Below are positions 29,772 through 39,951 of a DNA stretch of 64,000 nucleotides, piece by piece. The notes beneath the pieces were generated by a model. It did not search any database and was not told where the DNA came from. It saw only the letters and a list, made by a program, of their open reading frames with translations. Source of the stretch: an uncultured Bartonella sp. (GTDB lineage: Bacteria > Pseudomonadota > Alphaproteobacteria > Rhizobiales > Rhizobiaceae). The stretch lies in NCBI RefSeq assembly GCF_945277285.1, contig NZ_CALYPR010000006.1:1-64000 (forward strand), read 5' to 3'. Numbering within the stretch: the stretch's first letter is position 1; each line of letters starts with the position of its first letter. The translations under genes were made by a program, and so were the position numbers.

Positions 29772-30587
29772 ATGTCCAATCTTCTTATGAGAATTTTGAC
29801 AGCTGTTGTTTTTGCTGCAATAGCGCTTTGGCTAACATGGCAGGGAGGCATTGCCTTCGCACTCTTTTCGTGGTGCGTTGGTGGCTTTGTGCTGTTTGAA
29901 TGGTCAGATATTACAAAAAGTTGCTGGAGCAAAGTTGGCAAGATTGTCGCAGCTCTTGCCTATATTGTTTTTGGAATTCTACTTATTTGTGATTTTCCGG
30001 CTTTCCTTGTCTTTGGCGTAGCATTTTTATGTGCGATTGTGCTTGCGTTTATATCATGGCGAAAGGCTGGATGGGTTGCCGGAGGTTATCTCTATGCAGT
30101 GTTGCCCGTTGCTTCGTTGACTTATATACGAGGTGAAGAACCTTTTGGATTTGGAGCGGTTATTTTTCTGTTTGCAATCGTCTGGGGAACAGATATTGCC
30201 GCTTATTTCAATGGCCGCTCGCTCGGCGGGCCTAAACTTGCACCAAAATTTTCGCCGCATAAAACGTGGAGTGGAGCAATTGGTGGGGCTTTGGCCGGTA
30301 CCGCCGGAGGATGTCTGGTGGCGTTCGTCGCACTTAACACAACACCAGCCAATTTATTTATTCCTCTTCTTGCTTTTTTCCTTTCAGTCATTTCTCAAAT
30401 AGGGGATATTTCTGAATCATGGGTCAAACGTAAATTCGGCGTCAAAGATTCAGGGCGGTTTTTACCCGGTCACGGCGGTTTTATGGATCGCGTCGACGGT
30501 CTGGTTTTTGCGGCGATCCTGCTCTATGTGGTCGGAGCAATTGTCGCGGATATATCAGTGCCTTCCAATTTATTTAATCTGATCTGA
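29772..30587 (+). CDS. cdsA: Phosphatidate cytidylyltransferase
   Basis: This 271-aa integral membrane enzyme makes CDP-diacylglycerol from phosphatidate and CTP. About seven or eight hydrophobic helices are visible. The C-terminal family signature is complete (SWVKRKFGVKDSGRFL, then PGHGGFMDRVDG). Its product is used by the phosphatidylcholine synthase encoded near 62 kb. rseP starts directly at its stop codon. Confidence 0.95.
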   Translation: MSNLLMRILTAVVFAAIALWLTWQGGIAFALFSWCVGGFVLFEWSDITKSCWSKVGKIVAALAYIVFGILLICDFPAFLVFGVAFLCAIVLAFISWRKAGWVAGGYLYAVLPVASLTYIRGEEPFGFGAVIFLFAIVWGTDIAAYFNGRSLGGPKLAPKFSPHKTWSGAIGGALAGTAGGCLVAFVALNTTPANLFIPLLAFFLSVISQIGDISESWVKRKFGVKDSGRFLPGHGGFMDRVDGLVFAAILLYVVGAIVADISVPSNLFNLI

Positions 30588-30590
30588 GTG

Positions 30591-31751
30591 ATGGAGCCTC
30601 TTGTGGAAACAGCAAGTTTTATTGCCGGAATTGGTACACCGCTTTTGCGCGTTTTTAGTGTGATATGCGTCATTATGGTGATCATTTTCGTTCATGAGAT
30701 GGGGCACTATCTTGTCGGTCGCTGGTGCGGTATTGGAGCAAGCGCTTTTTCGTTAGGTTTTGGGCCGGAACTTTGTGCGATCACTGATAAACGCGGCACA
30801 CGTTGGCGCATCGCGCTTATTCCGCTCGGTGGCTATGTCAAATTTATTGGCGATGAGGATGCTGCCGGAATGACGTCCCAAACAAATGCGACCGCATTGC
30901 CCGGTTCGTTTGCTTCGGCGGGACCATGGGCACGGGCAGCAACTGTCTTTGCCGGTCCCTTTACAAATGCGGTTTTTACTGTGGTTGTCCTGTCTTTTTT
31001 CTTCTTTACATATGGGAGAATGACAATAGAACCGGTTGTCGGATCATTGGTTGACGGCGCTCCTGCCATGGAGGCAGGATTAAAGCCGGGCGACCGTTTC
31101 CTTGAAATGGACGGGAAAAAAGTTGAAAGTTTCGATGATCTTATCGGTTATGTATCTCTTCATGGCGATGACCCGATTAATTTTACAATGGAAAGGGAAG
31201 GACAGTCTTTCAATGTTGTAGTGACACCAAAACCGACAGAACGAGATGACGGTTTCGGCAATAAAGTGAGGGTTGGAATGATTGGTGCTGGGGCGCCTGT
31301 CGATCCAAATAATCCCGCGCGCCTTGATGCTTCATATGAAAAACACATTAGCTATGGCTTTTTTTCAGCTATCGGTGAGGCAACAGACAAATCGGCTTTT
31401 ATTGTTGTCCAGACTGTCCGATTCATCGGAAGGCTAATTGAAGGTCGTGAAGACCGCTGCCAATTGAGCGGGCCATCAAAAACGGCGACAATTGCCTGGC
31501 AAGTGAGTGAAACCGGCTTTATGTCGCTTTTAAACTTTACCGCATTTCTTTCTATCGGAATAGGTTTGATCAACCTTTTTCCTTTGCCGCCACTCGATGG
31601 AGGGCATCTGGTTTTTTATGTTATTGAGGGAATAATCGGGCGGCCGGTGCCAAAAGCTGTACAGGAAACAATTTTCGCAATTGGGTTAGTTATTGTTGTG
31701 GCTTTTATGCTGTTTGCTATATCCAATGATTATTTATGCTGGTTCGGTTGA
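30591..31751 (+). CDS. rseP: RIP metalloprotease RseP (site-2 protease)
   Basis: This 386-aa inner-membrane zinc protease has the HEMGH active site at residues 35-39. A single recognisable PDZ domain lies in the middle (GAPAMEAGLKPGDRFLEMDG), and NLFPLPPLDGGHL completes the zinc site near the C-terminus. It cleaves membrane-embedded anti-sigma factors and remnant signal peptides. The GTG at 30588 directly after the cdsA stop is an alternative start adding one residue. bamA follows, as in most Gram-negative bacteria. Confidence 0.95.
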   Translation: MEPLVETASFIAGIGTPLLRVFSVICVIMVIIFVHEMGHYLVGRWCGIGASAFSLGFGPELCAITDKRGTRWRIALIPLGGYVKFIGDEDAAGMTSQTNATALPGSFASAGPWARAATVFAGPFTNAVFTVVVLSFFFFTYGRMTIEPVVGSLVDGAPAMEAGLKPGDRFLEMDGKKVESFDDLIGYVSLHGDDPINFTMEREGQSFNVVVTPKPTERDDGFGNKVRVGMIGAGAPVDPNNPARLDASYEKHISYGFFSAIGEATDKSAFIVVQTVRFIGRLIEGREDRCQLSGPSKTATIAWQVSETGFMSLLNFTAFLSIGIGLINLFPLPPLDGGHLVFYVIEGIIGRPVPKAVQETIFAIGLVIVVAFMLFAISNDYLCWFG

Positions 31752-31981
31752 TTAAGCTGTGTTAACGGTTTAATACGCTGGATGATATTTGTGATTTAAA
31801 AAGATGTGTAAACTGTTTACCATATTTATGAAATGGCGTGGCATACATGCCACTGTTGATAAAGAAGTAAGCAGAATTTAATGGAAGGCCTTGCTTGTAT
31901 AAAAAAACCCGCTATTAGAGGTGTATAAGCATTTTTGGGCATAACGTGTCCGGAAACAAATAAACAAGGGTAAAGAAGCCA

Positions 31982-34396
31982 ATGACGGCGAATTCGAAAT
32001 TTCTTAGCGCAGCATCAGCACTGGCACTTACAGTAGCAATGGCGGTTCCGGCAGCTGTAACAGTCTCGGTATTGGGGATGGGGGTTGCTCAGGCGGCTGT
32101 CGTCCACTCTATCGAGGTTCGTGGCAACGAGCGTGTTGACGCACAGACGATTCGTGACAACACGGGTATCAAAGTTGGGAAAAACTTTTCCAACAATGAT
32201 ATTGATGAAGGTTTGAAGCGGCTTTTTGCAATGGGGCTGTTTTCAGATGTCAAGATGAAACAGGTTGGAAGTACCCTCGTTGTTTCTGTCAAAGAATACG
32301 AAATCGTCAATCAGGTGCTTTTCCAAGGCAATAAAAAAGTCAAGGATCCGGATTTGCAGCGTGTTATCTCGCTGAAACCGCGTGAGGCTTTTGATCCTGC
32401 AAAACTCGCTTCCGATGAGCAGGCTATTCGCGATGCCTATCGTTATGTCGGACGCAATGATGCCGCTGTTTCGGCCCAGACTGTGGATCTAGGACAGGGG
32501 CGTGTTAATGTTGTCTTCAAAATTACTGAAGGCAAGAAAACAAAGATTGATGACATCACCTTTGAAGGTAATAAAGCTTTCGGTGACCGCCGTTTGCGTG
32601 ACGTTATTGCAACCAAACGTTCGAATTTCCTTTCATGGTTGACCCGTGGCGATGTTTATAGTGACGACCGTTTGCAAGCCGATCAGGAAGCATTGCGTCG
32701 TTTCTACTTTAACCATGGTTATGCCGATTTCCAGATTGTTTCGGCTGATGCTACATTTGATGAAGCCAGCAATTCCTATAAAATCAAATTCGTCGTTGAC
32801 GAAGGTGCCCGTTATAAAATAGGCGATGTTCAGGTTGATAGCACGATTGAGGGTGTGGATACCCAGTCAATGCAAAAAGTGCTAAAAACCCATGAGGGTG
32901 ATGTCTATTCGGCAAAGCGCATTGAAGATTCAGTATTGGCGATCAATGATAAGGTTGCTGATTCCGGTTATGCTTTTGCAAAAGTTGAGCCGCGTGGTGA
33001 TCGTGATTTCAATAACCACACAATGTCGATAGTCTATAATATTGACCAAGGGCCAAGAGCTTATGTCGAGCGTATTGAAATCCGTGGTAACGATAAAACG
33101 CGCGATTATGTTATCCGTCGTGAGCTCGATTTGAATGAAGGCGACGCCTATAACCAGACAATGGTTCAGCGTGCCAAGCGCCGTCTAGAGGGGCTCGGGT
33201 TCTTCCAGACAGTTAATGTGTCGACTGCTCCGGGGTCGGAGCCTGATCAGGTGATTCTGGTTGTCGATGTGACCGAGAAATCGACGGGTGAGTTTTCAAT
33301 CGGTGGTGGTTATACAACAGGCGGCGATTCGCCGGGTGCTTCGGTTGAAGCTTCAATTACCGAACGTAACTTCCTTGGACGTGGCCAGTATGTACGTATT
33401 GGTGCCGGTGCCGGTGAAGATGATGCCCGTAACTATAATTTGTCGTTTACCGAGCCTTATTTTCTAGGTTATCGTTTATCGGCAGGTTTTGATATCTTCC
33501 GTCGTACCTATCGCATGAATGACGATTATGATGTCAAACAAACCGGCGGTACAGTTAGGTTTGGCGTGCCAATTACCGAGCAGTTAACAGGCAGCATTGC
33601 TTACAACTATGTTCAGGAAGAATATGATCTTGATCATAGCAACCGTTATGAGGATCGTGCACGAGAAAACGGTACATCTAAAGAATATGAGGAGATGAAG
33701 GATTATTCAGGAGCTATTGTTCAGGCTTCTAAAAATAGTCCATGGATCAGGTCATCCGTCAGCTATGGTTTGACATATAATACCATTGACGACATGAAGA
33801 ATCCGCATGATGGTCTCTTTGCTCGCGGTATTCAGGAATATGCAGGCGTTGGTGGTGATGCGAACTTCTTGAAGACCACAGGCAAGGCCATGATGTATAA
33901 GACGATCTCCGAGACCTATGACCTCGTTGGTTTGTTGTCTGTTGGTGGTGGTTATATACACGAGATAGGTGATGATGGTGTCCGCATCTTTGATATGTTC
34001 AAGAGTAATTCGGACATAATCCGTGGTTTCAAGTATAACGGTATCGGTCCACGTCAAAGATCTAGAGATGGAGATAAGTATTTCCTCGGTGGCACGACGT
34101 ATATGAACGCAACGGCTGAAATCCAGTTCCCAATGCCGGTTGTGCCGGATAGCTTGGGAATGCGTGGTGCATTCTTTGCCGATACTGCGACCTTATATGG
34201 TAACAAATACGACCCCGTCTATGATTTTGAAAATGAAGTTACCGGCGACAATAGTGCATGGCGCGCGTCTGCAGGTGTTAGCTTGATGTGGGCATCACCA
34301 TTCGGTCCGTTGCGTTTTGACTATGCTTGGCCGGTTGCAAAAGAAAGTGGTGATCGGACACAGAACTTCAACTTTGGTGTCTCAACCAAGTTCTAA
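31982..34396 (+). CDS. bamA: Outer membrane protein assembly factor BamA
   Basis: BamA is 804 aa. The signal peptide spans about 1-38, ending VAQA. Five POTRA domains follow to about residue 440 (first one VVHSIEVRGNERVDAQTIRDN). The rest is a 16-strand Omp85 barrel ending in Phe, the usual outer-membrane insertion signal. The barrel contains the RGFKYNGIGPR motif of lid loop L6. It inserts beta-barrel proteins into the outer membrane. ATG 31982 lies within AAGGGTAAAGAAGCCA context. Confidence 0.96.
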   Translation: MTANSKFLSAASALALTVAMAVPAAVTVSVLGMGVAQAAVVHSIEVRGNERVDAQTIRDNTGIKVGKNFSNNDIDEGLKRLFAMGLFSDVKMKQVGSTLVVSVKEYEIVNQVLFQGNKKVKDPDLQRVISLKPREAFDPAKLASDEQAIRDAYRYVGRNDAAVSAQTVDLGQGRVNVVFKITEGKKTKIDDITFEGNKAFGDRRLRDVIATKRSNFLSWLTRGDVYSDDRLQADQEALRRFYFNHGYADFQIVSADATFDEASNSYKIKFVVDEGARYKIGDVQVDSTIEGVDTQSMQKVLKTHEGDVYSAKRIEDSVLAINDKVADSGYAFAKVEPRGDRDFNNHTMSIVYNIDQGPRAYVERIEIRGNDKTRDYVIRRELDLNEGDAYNQTMVQRAKRRLEGLGFFQTVNVSTAPGSEPDQVILVVDVTEKSTGEFSIGGGYTTGGDSPGASVEASITERNFLGRGQYVRIGAGAGEDDARNYNLSFTEPYFLGYRLSAGFDIFRRTYRMNDDYDVKQTGGTVRFGVPITEQLTGSIAYNYVQEEYDLDHSNRYEDRARENGTSKEYEEMKDYSGAIVQASKNSPWIRSSVSYGLTYNTIDDMKNPHDGLFARGIQEYAGVGGDANFLKTTGKAMMYKTISETYDLVGLLSVGGGYIHEIGDDGVRIFDMFKSNSDIIRGFKYNGIGPRQRSRDGDKYFLGGTTYMNATAEIQFPMPVVPDSLGMRGAFFADTATLYGNKYDPVYDFENEVTGDNSAWRASAGVSLMWASPFGPLRFDYAWPVAKESGDRTQNFNFGVSTKF

Positions 34397-34405
34397 TTTC
34401 TCCTT

Positions 34406-34430
34406 TCTCCCGATCGGATAGATCGGGAGA
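34406..34430 (+). promoter_or_regulatory. Hairpin between bamA and lpxD
   Basis: TCTCCCGATC (34406-34415) pairs perfectly with GATCGGGAGA (34421-34430) around GGATA, 10 nt after the bamA stop and 12 nt before lpxD. There is no T-run, so an intercistronic stability or pausing element is likelier than a terminator. Confidence 0.5.
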
Positions 34431-34442
34431 GAAAGTGTTCTG

Positions 34443-35486
34443 ATGGCGGATTCATTATTTTTTACGCCGTCCCGACAGTTAACTGTTGGTGAGGCGGCAG
34501 CTTTGACAGGTGCCGCTTTACGTAATCCTGAGTTAAGTGGCTCGATTATTGAGCATCTTTCGTCGCTTGATAATGCCGAACCAGGGTCTTTGGTCTTTGT
34601 CGAAAATAGAAAGTTTGCCAAAGCCTTGCGGGATAGTCGTGCGCTCGCGGTTTTGTGTTCAGAAGATGTCGCTTCAAAAGTTCCCGATAATATAGCAACT
34701 CTGGTCACGCAATCTCCTCATCGGGATTTTGCGATGATTGGCCGTATATTATTTCCGACGGCTGCCAATCCGTCCCCGTGGTTTGGTGAATTTGGCGTGT
34801 CACCACAAGCATTTATCCATCCGGAAGCCAAACTTGAAGACGGAGTTACCGTTGAGGCAGGTGCTGTGGTCGGTCGTGGCGCCGAGATAGGCCGCGGCAC
34901 GCTCGTCTCATCGACAGCCGTTATTGGTGAAAACTGCCGCGTCGGTCGCGAGTGCTATATAGCACCGGCAGTTTCCATTCAGTATAGTTTCATTGGTAAC
35001 CGTGTTCATCTTTATCCGGGGGTCAGAATTGGACAAGATGGATTTGGTTATGTCGGAGGCCCTAGTGGAGTTGAGAAAATTCCGCAACTTGGTCGAGTGA
35101 TTATTCAGGATGATGTCGAGATTGGAGCTAATACGACTGTCGATCGGGGGGCACTGAAAGATACCGTTATTGGCGAAGGGACAAAAATCGATAATTTGGT
35201 TCAAATTGCCCATAATGTGCAAATTGGTCGTTATTGCTTGATTGCTGCACACTGTGGCATTGCAGGCAGTTCAACAATTGGCGATATGACTCAATTGGGC
35301 GGAAGTGTCGGACTGGCTGATCATATTAAAGTAGGCTCCCACGTCCAGATTGCTGCTGCCAGTGGCGTTATGAACGATATTCCCGATGGCGAAAAGTGGG
35401 GCGGTAGTCCAGCACGTCCGATCAAACAATGGTTCCGTGAAGTCGCGGCTCTTAGAAACATGTCAAAATTCAATAAGGAGAAATGA
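34443..35486 (+). CDS. lpxD: UDP-3-O-(3-hydroxyacyl)glucosamine N-acyltransferase
   Basis: LpxD is 347 aa. An N-terminal uridine-binding domain (1-about 105) precedes a left-handed beta helix of hexapeptide repeats (about 115-310), and a short helical C-terminus follows. It adds the N-linked 3-hydroxyacyl chain in the third step of lipid A synthesis. The catalytic His is expected in [11 protein letters not shown]. It is followed by fabZ after 4 bp. Confidence 0.95.
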   Translation: MADSLFFTPSRQLTVGEAAALTGAALRNPELSGSIIEHLSSLDNAEPGSLVFVENRKFAKALRDSRALAVLCSEDVASKVPDNIATLVTQSPHRDFAMIGRILFPTAANPSPWFGEFGVSPQAFIHPEAKLEDGVTVEAGAVVGRGAEIGRGTLVSSTAVIGENCRVGRECYIAPAVSIQYSFIGNRVHLYPGVRIGQDGFGYVGGPSGVEKIPQLGRVIIQDDVEIGANTTVDRGALKDTVIGEGTKIDNLVQIAHNVQIGRYCLIAAHCGIAGSSTIGDMTQLGGSVGLADHIKVGSHVQIAAASGVMNDIPDGEKWGGSPARPIKQWFREVAALRNMSKFNKEK

Positions 35487-35490
35487 CAAA

Positions 35491-35964
35491 ATGAACGCTG
35501 CAGTTGAAAAAAACAGTCTGGAAGCTGTTGATATATGCAAGCTGCTGTCAATTCTGCCTCACCGTTACCCTTTTCTCCTGATTGATCGAATTATCGATAT
35601 TGATGAAGATAAATCGGCAATTGGCATCAAAAATGTTACGGTTAATGAGCCGCACTTTACTGGGCACTTTCCTGAAAATCCAATTATGCCGGGTGTGCTT
35701 ATTATAGAAGCTATGGCACAAACGGCCGGTGCTATTTCACTTCTCGTTCAGGGTGATGAAAAGCCCGGCGTCGTTTATCTTATGACTGTTGATAAGGCGA
35801 AATTTCGCAAGCCCGTTGTTCCCGGTGATCAATTAAAGCTTCATGTAAAAAAACTAAAGCAACATGGCGGAATAAGAAGATTTTCTTGCCTTGCCGAAGT
35901 TGACGGTAATCGTGTGGCAGAAGCTGAAGTTGCTGCGATGATCGCTGTTTCTGATGATAAATAA
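35491..35964 (+). CDS. fabZ: 3-hydroxyacyl-ACP dehydratase FabZ
   Basis: FabZ is 157 aa from ATG 35491, just behind AAGGAGAAATGAC. Longer in-frame starts overlap lpxD and are not credible. The hot-dog catalytic motif [13 protein letters not shown] gives His59 and the partner Glu74 ([10 protein letters not shown]). It dehydrates 3-hydroxyacyl-ACP for fatty-acid elongation and so competes with LpxD/LpxA for the same substrate pool, which probably explains its place in the lpx operon. Confidence 0.95.
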   Translation: MNAAVEKNSLEAVDICKLLSILPHRYPFLLIDRIIDIDEDKSAIGIKNVTVNEPHFTGHFPENPIMPGVLIIEAMAQTAGAISLLVQGDEKPGVVYLMTVDKAKFRKPVVPGDQLKLHVKKLKQHGGIRRFSCLAEVDGNRVAEAEVAAMIAVSDDK

Positions 35965-35977
35965 GTAAGGTATCAAA

Positions 35978-36805
35978 ATGTCCGGTGTAGAAATTCATCC
36001 ATCTGCTATCGTAGAAGATGGTGCTGAGCTTGGAACAAACGTGAAAATAGGCCCATTCTGCCACATAAGCGGCGATGCTGTCATTGGCGACGGCACCCGC
36101 TTATTGAGCCATGTTGTTATTATGGGGGCTACGACACTTGGTGCAAATGGCCTTGTCTATCCGAATGCGGTGTTAGGTGGTGACCCGCAAAATAACAAGC
36201 ATAAAGGCGGACGGACAACATTGGTAATAGGCAAAAACTGTATTATTCGTGAAGGTGTCACAATGCACCGAGGTTCAGATACAAGCAGGGCGACAACGAC
36301 CGTCGGCGATGATTGTGAATTTTTGGCCTATGCTCATGTCGCGCATGACTGCGCTCTTGGCAATCATATAATATTTTCTAATAATGTTATGATTGGGGGG
36401 CATGTTGTTATTGGTGATTATGTGATTATCGGTGGCGGCGGTGCAGTTCATCAGTTTGTCCGGGTCGGTCACCATGCATTTGTCGGTGGTCTTGCCGCTC
36501 TGGTAGGCGATCTTATTCCTTATGGCTCGGCTATTGGTGTCCATGCGTGGCTTGGAGGTTTGAATATTATCGGCATGAAACGGTCAGGCTTGCCCCGCCA
36601 AGAGATACATGCGGTGCGCCACGCAGTACCGATGTTATTCGACCGCTCCAAGCCTGTTCGCGAAAGAGCAACCGACGTGCGCGCTGCCTATTCAGCATCA
36701 AAAGCGGTATCGGACATTATCGATTTTATCGAAGCCGACCATAAACGCCCGTTTTGTACACCGAAATTCAATGGCATAAATAATAACGACGATCTTGGAT
36801 ATTAA
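35978..36805 (+). CDS. lpxA: UDP-N-acetylglucosamine O-acyltransferase
   Basis: LpxA is 275 aa. Hexapeptide repeats form a left-handed helix over about 1-190, with a helical C-terminal domain. The catalytic His corresponding to E. coli H125 is His123 in AHVAHDC. It performs the first lipid A step using 3-hydroxyacyl-ACP and UDP-GlcNAc. It starts 13 bp after fabZ and lies 2 bp before lpxI. Confidence 0.96.
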   Translation: MSGVEIHPSAIVEDGAELGTNVKIGPFCHISGDAVIGDGTRLLSHVVIMGATTLGANGLVYPNAVLGGDPQNNKHKGGRTTLVIGKNCIIREGVTMHRGSDTSRATTTVGDDCEFLAYAHVAHDCALGNHIIFSNNVMIGGHVVIGDYVIIGGGGAVHQFVRVGHHAFVGGLAALVGDLIPYGSAIGVHAWLGGLNIIGMKRSGLPRQEIHAVRHAVPMLFDRSKPVRERATDVRAAYSASKAVSDIIDFIEADHKRPFCTPKFNGINNNDDLGY

Positions 36806-36807
36806 AT

Positions 36808-37680
36808 ATGGGGAAGGGCGACATAAAACGTAGCCTTTCCGGTCGCACTGCTATTATAGCGGGCAATGGTGTACTGCCTTTGGCCGTCGCCGAGGCAATT
36901 GAAGAAAGCGGTGAAAAGCCGTTTTTGATTCCCCTGAAAGGTGAGGCCGATTCACGCCTTTATTCCTATGAACATTGTGAAATATCAGTTGTCCAATTGG
37001 CGCGGCTGATAAAAGCCTTGAAAAAAGCTAAAATAAACAATGTGATATTGGCTGGCGGTGTCAAAAGTCGGCCCAATTTGTCTGATTTGCGGCCGGATTG
37101 GACAACATTATCAGCACTGCCGAAGTTATTTCGCGCTTTGGGACAGGGCGATGATGCGCTTTTGAAAGCTTTTATAGGTGTTGTCGAAAAATATGGTTTT
37201 CATGTTGTCGGAGCTCATGAAATTGTACCTCAATTAGTGGCACCAAAAGGTTTCAATCTGACCAAACGGCGGGCTAATGAAAAAGAATGGCGTGATATTA
37301 TGCTCGCGGCAAAGGCTGCTGCTATGTTAGGAAAGCTTGATATCGGGCAAGGTGCTGTTTCCGTAAGGGGACGGGTTGTGGCTGTCGAGGGGGCGGAAGG
37401 AACTGATAATATGTTACGCCGTATCGAACAGATGCGTGCGGAAAAGCGTATTCCTTCAAGTGGCGGTGTATTGGTTAAACGCGCAAAAGAACAACAAGAC
37501 GAACGGGCAGATTTACCAACTATCGGGCCAGAAACTGTTCTTCATGCCAAAGCCTGTGGGCTCGACGGTGTTGCTGTCGAAGCAGCACGGACATTTATTG
37601 TTTCGCTGAAAGAAACGGTTGAACAAGCCAACAAATGTTCGATCTTTATCGAAACTTTTGGTAAAAACGACTATGTCTAA
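36808..37680 (+). CDS. lpxI: UDP-2,3-diacylglucosamine pyrophosphatase LpxI
   Basis: This 290-aa protein belongs to the LpxI (DUF1009) family, the alphaproteobacterial replacement for LpxH. It hydrolyses UDP-2,3-diacylglucosamine to lipid X. The N-terminus (TAIIAGNGVLPLAVAEA) and the central NNVILAGGVKSRPNLSDLRPD are characteristic. The DLPTIGPETV and CGLDGVAVEA segments near the end are typical. It lies between lpxA and lpxB and overlaps lpxB by 8 bp. Confidence 0.94.
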   Translation: MGKGDIKRSLSGRTAIIAGNGVLPLAVAEAIEESGEKPFLIPLKGEADSRLYSYEHCEISVVQLARLIKALKKAKINNVILAGGVKSRPNLSDLRPDWTTLSALPKLFRALGQGDDALLKAFIGVVEKYGFHVVGAHEIVPQLVAPKGFNLTKRRANEKEWRDIMLAAKAAAMLGKLDIGQGAVSVRGRVVAVEGAEGTDNMLRRIEQMRAEKRIPSSGGVLVKRAKEQQDERADLPTIGPETVLHAKACGLDGVAVEAARTFIVSLKETVEQANKCSIFIETFGKNDYV

Positions 37681-38839
37681 TGGTCCATTAAAAATTGCCA
37701 TTGTTGCAGGCGAAGAGTCTGGTGATTTGCTGGGAGCAGATTTGGTTTCGGCACTATCGCGTAAAACCGGGCGCAATATCAAGCTGATCGGTGTTGGTGG
37801 AAGCCATCTTGAAGCACTCGGATTGAAAAGTGAATTTAATGTTGACGACATTGCCTTGATGGGGCTTGGCGCGGTTCTTAAAAAACTTCCCAAACTTATT
37901 CTCCATATTCATCGACTGGCGCATTTTATAGCCCATGCAAAACCGGATTGTCTGATAATCATAGATAGCCCGGATTTTACCCACCGTGTTGCTAAAAAAG
38001 TGCGCAAACTGGCTCCGGAAATACCGATTATAAAATATATTGCCCCATCGGTCTGGGCATGGCGACCGGAGCGTGCCAAGGCAATGAATTCTTACATCGA
38101 TTATGTCCTTGTGATTCTGCCTTTTGAAGAAAAAGTTATGCGGGATTTGAAAGGCCCACCAGCTATTTATGTCGGCCATCGCCTGTTAACCTATCCGCCA
38201 CTTGTTGCGCTCGAAAAAATGCGAACTCATCATGCCGAGGGCAAAAAAAACGGATCAACTATCGTGGTTTTACCAGGTTCCAGACATTTCGAGATTCGTG
38301 GCCTTATGCCAATTTTTGGCGAAGCACTGGAAATTTTAAAAAAACGCCAACCGGATATAGAAATTACTTTGCCCACTTTACCAAGTCTGGTCGAAAGTGT
38401 GCAACGTTTGGCCAGTGAATGGACCGTTAAAACCAATATTGTTGTTGGTGAAGAAAAAAAATGGCAAGCATTTGCAAAAGCGGATGCCGCATTGGCTGCT
38501 TCGGGAACTGTTTCGCTAGAACTTGCTTTAGCCAATATTCCGATGGTTCTTGGTTATAAGGCCGATCTTTTTTCCAAAACCTTCATCTTGCCCCGCGTCA
38601 AAGTATGGAGCGCGGCATTACCCAATATTATTGCTGACAGGCCGGTTGTTCCAGAATATTTCAATGAATTTTTACGCCCGGGTATGCTGGCCAGACAAGT
38701 CGAGCAATTGATAGCTTCAGGTCCTGTCCGTCAGGCGCAATTGGATGGGTTTTCGTTAATTAGAAAGACAATGAAAACATCTGCACCATCAGGTGAAATT
38801 GCTTCGCAAGCTATTTTGAAATTTCTTAAACTTGACTAA
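37673..38839 (+). CDS. lpxB: Lipid-A-disaccharide synthase
   Basis: LpxB is 388 aa from ATG 37673, which overlaps the lpxI stop by 8 bp. A GT-B glycosyltransferase (GT19), it joins lipid X and UDP-diacylglucosamine. Signatures are KIAIVAGEESGDLLGADL at the N-terminus, SPDFTHRVAK, and APSVWAWRPERAK mid-protein. It is the last gene of the lpx cluster. In several related genomes gltA follows; here the next 314 bp are gene-free. Confidence 0.95.
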   Translation: MSNGPLKIAIVAGEESGDLLGADLVSALSRKTGRNIKLIGVGGSHLEALGLKSEFNVDDIALMGLGAVLKKLPKLILHIHRLAHFIAHAKPDCLIIIDSPDFTHRVAKKVRKLAPEIPIIKYIAPSVWAWRPERAKAMNSYIDYVLVILPFEEKVMRDLKGPPAIYVGHRLLTYPPLVALEKMRTHHAEGKKNGSTIVVLPGSRHFEIRGLMPIFGEALEILKKRQPDIEITLPTLPSLVESVQRLASEWTVKTNIVVGEEKKWQAFAKADAALAASGTVSLELALANIPMVLGYKADLFSKTFILPRVKVWSAALPNIIADRPVVPEYFNEFLRPGMLARQVEQLIASGPVRQAQLDGFSLIRKTMKTSAPSGEIASQAILKFLKLD

Positions 38840-39153
38840 AAAGATCGGTTGCGTTGCCGCATTTGAAAAGGTTTGTGTCAAAGGGATCTGTTAGATGGAC
38901 TAAAAATTGAAGTTTTGGTTTTCAACAACTTACCGAAACAATACATTGAACTCTTTTTGTAGAATTGCGGTAAACTCGTTGTATGATAACAAAAAGAGGT
39001 AGGATCAGCATTTAATAAAGCCGCCTTTTTTCCTCGAAAGCGTTTAACGCAATCTAAGTAATAGGTTTTTACATTTGACAAAAAGGTTCATCTTATCCAG
39101 TAAAAACGGATAGAGCTTCTTACCAAAATAACGATTTTTTCGGTAGAAAAAAA
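38840..39153. other. 314-bp gene-free region between convergent lpxB and amino-acid ABC operon
   Basis: No gene could be supported. A perfect 10-bp inverted repeat CTCTTTTTGT (38951-38960) / ACAAAAAGAG (38989-38998) encloses 28 nt. An A/T-rich hairpin near 39130-39155 (GATTTTTTC-GGTA-GAAAAAAATC) could act as a terminator for either flank. A minus-strand 67-codon frame here has no ribosome-binding site and a random-looking product. Confidence 0.45.
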
Positions 39154-39933
39154 TCAATGCTTTATTTTAGCCAAAAAATCTTTGGCACGCTGATTATCAG
39201 GATTGGTGAAGAATTTTTCGGGCGTCGTGTCTTCGATAATTTTTCCATTTTCAAGAAAAAGAACGCGTTTTGAAACTTCGCGGGCAAACCCCATTTCATG
39301 GGTAACACAAAGCATTGTCATGCCAGTTTCTGCGAGTTTTACAATGACATCAAGGACTTCCCCCACCATTTCCGGATCAAGGGCAGATGTCGGCTCATCA
39401 AACAACATAACTTTTGGTTCCATACATAGAGCACGTGCGATGGCTACGCGCTGTTGCTGTCCTCCGGAAAGTTGCGATGGATATTTCTCGCTATGGGATT
39501 CAATGCCGACTTTTCTTAAATAGTTAAAGGCGCGCTCTATTGCCTGCTCTTTGGTCAATCCTTGAACCGTCATCGGGGCGAGAATACAATTTTGCAGGAC
39601 TGTCATATGCGGAAACAAATTAAAATGTTGAAAGACCATGCCAACTTCGCGCAAAACCTTGTTTTGCTCTTGTGGAGTGGTGTTGCAGATGTCGACGCCA
39701 TAGATACGTATGCTTCCTTGTTGTGGCACTTCAAGCTGGTTAATGCAGCGGATAAGTGTTGATTTTCCCGAGCCTGAAGGACCGCAGAGAACAATTCTTT
39801 CACCTGCCACAACATCAAGCGAAATGTTGTGGAGTGCTTGAAAATTTCCATACCACTTATTCAGTCCTTCAACGACAATCACATGTTCACCCGAGATTTT
39901 TGTGTTGCCGCTATTTTGTTGAACTGCTGCCAT
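39154..39933 (-). CDS. Polar amino-acid ABC transporter, ATP-binding protein
   Basis: The 259-aa ATPase is of the GlnQ/HisP class. It has Walker [12 protein letters not shown] (about 53-63), Q-loop in [12 protein letters not shown], signature [15 protein letters not shown], Walker [15 protein letters not shown] and an H-loop (CVTHEMGFA). It energises the two permeases encoded upstream on the same strand. It is the last gene of a five-gene operon and follows the D-amino-acid dehydrogenase gene by 18 bp. Confidence 0.94.
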   Translation of the reverse strand: MAAVQQNSGNTKISGEHVIVVEGLNKWYGNFQALHNISLDVVAGERIVLCGPSGSGKSTLIRCINQLEVPQQGSIRIYGVDICNTTPQEQNKVLREVGMVFQHFNLFPHMTVLQNCILAPMTVQGLTKEQAIERAFNYLRKVGIESHSEKYPSQLSGGQQQRVAIARALCMEPKVMLFDEPTSALDPEMVGEVLDVIVKLAETGMTMLCVTHEMGFAREVSKRVLFLENGKIIEDTTPEKFFTNPDNQRAKDFLAKIKH

Positions 39934-39951
39934 TGCAGTTATTCTCCATTT

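Noticed and set aside
35386-35490. Longer fabZ start overlapping lpxD
   Set aside because: The extra 35 residues are unlike FabZ, and a strong AAGGAG site precedes ATG 35491.
38878-39081. Minus-strand 67-codon ORF after lpxB
   Set aside because: No ribosome-binding site, no recognisable domain, and it spans the 48-bp inverted repeat; probably chance.
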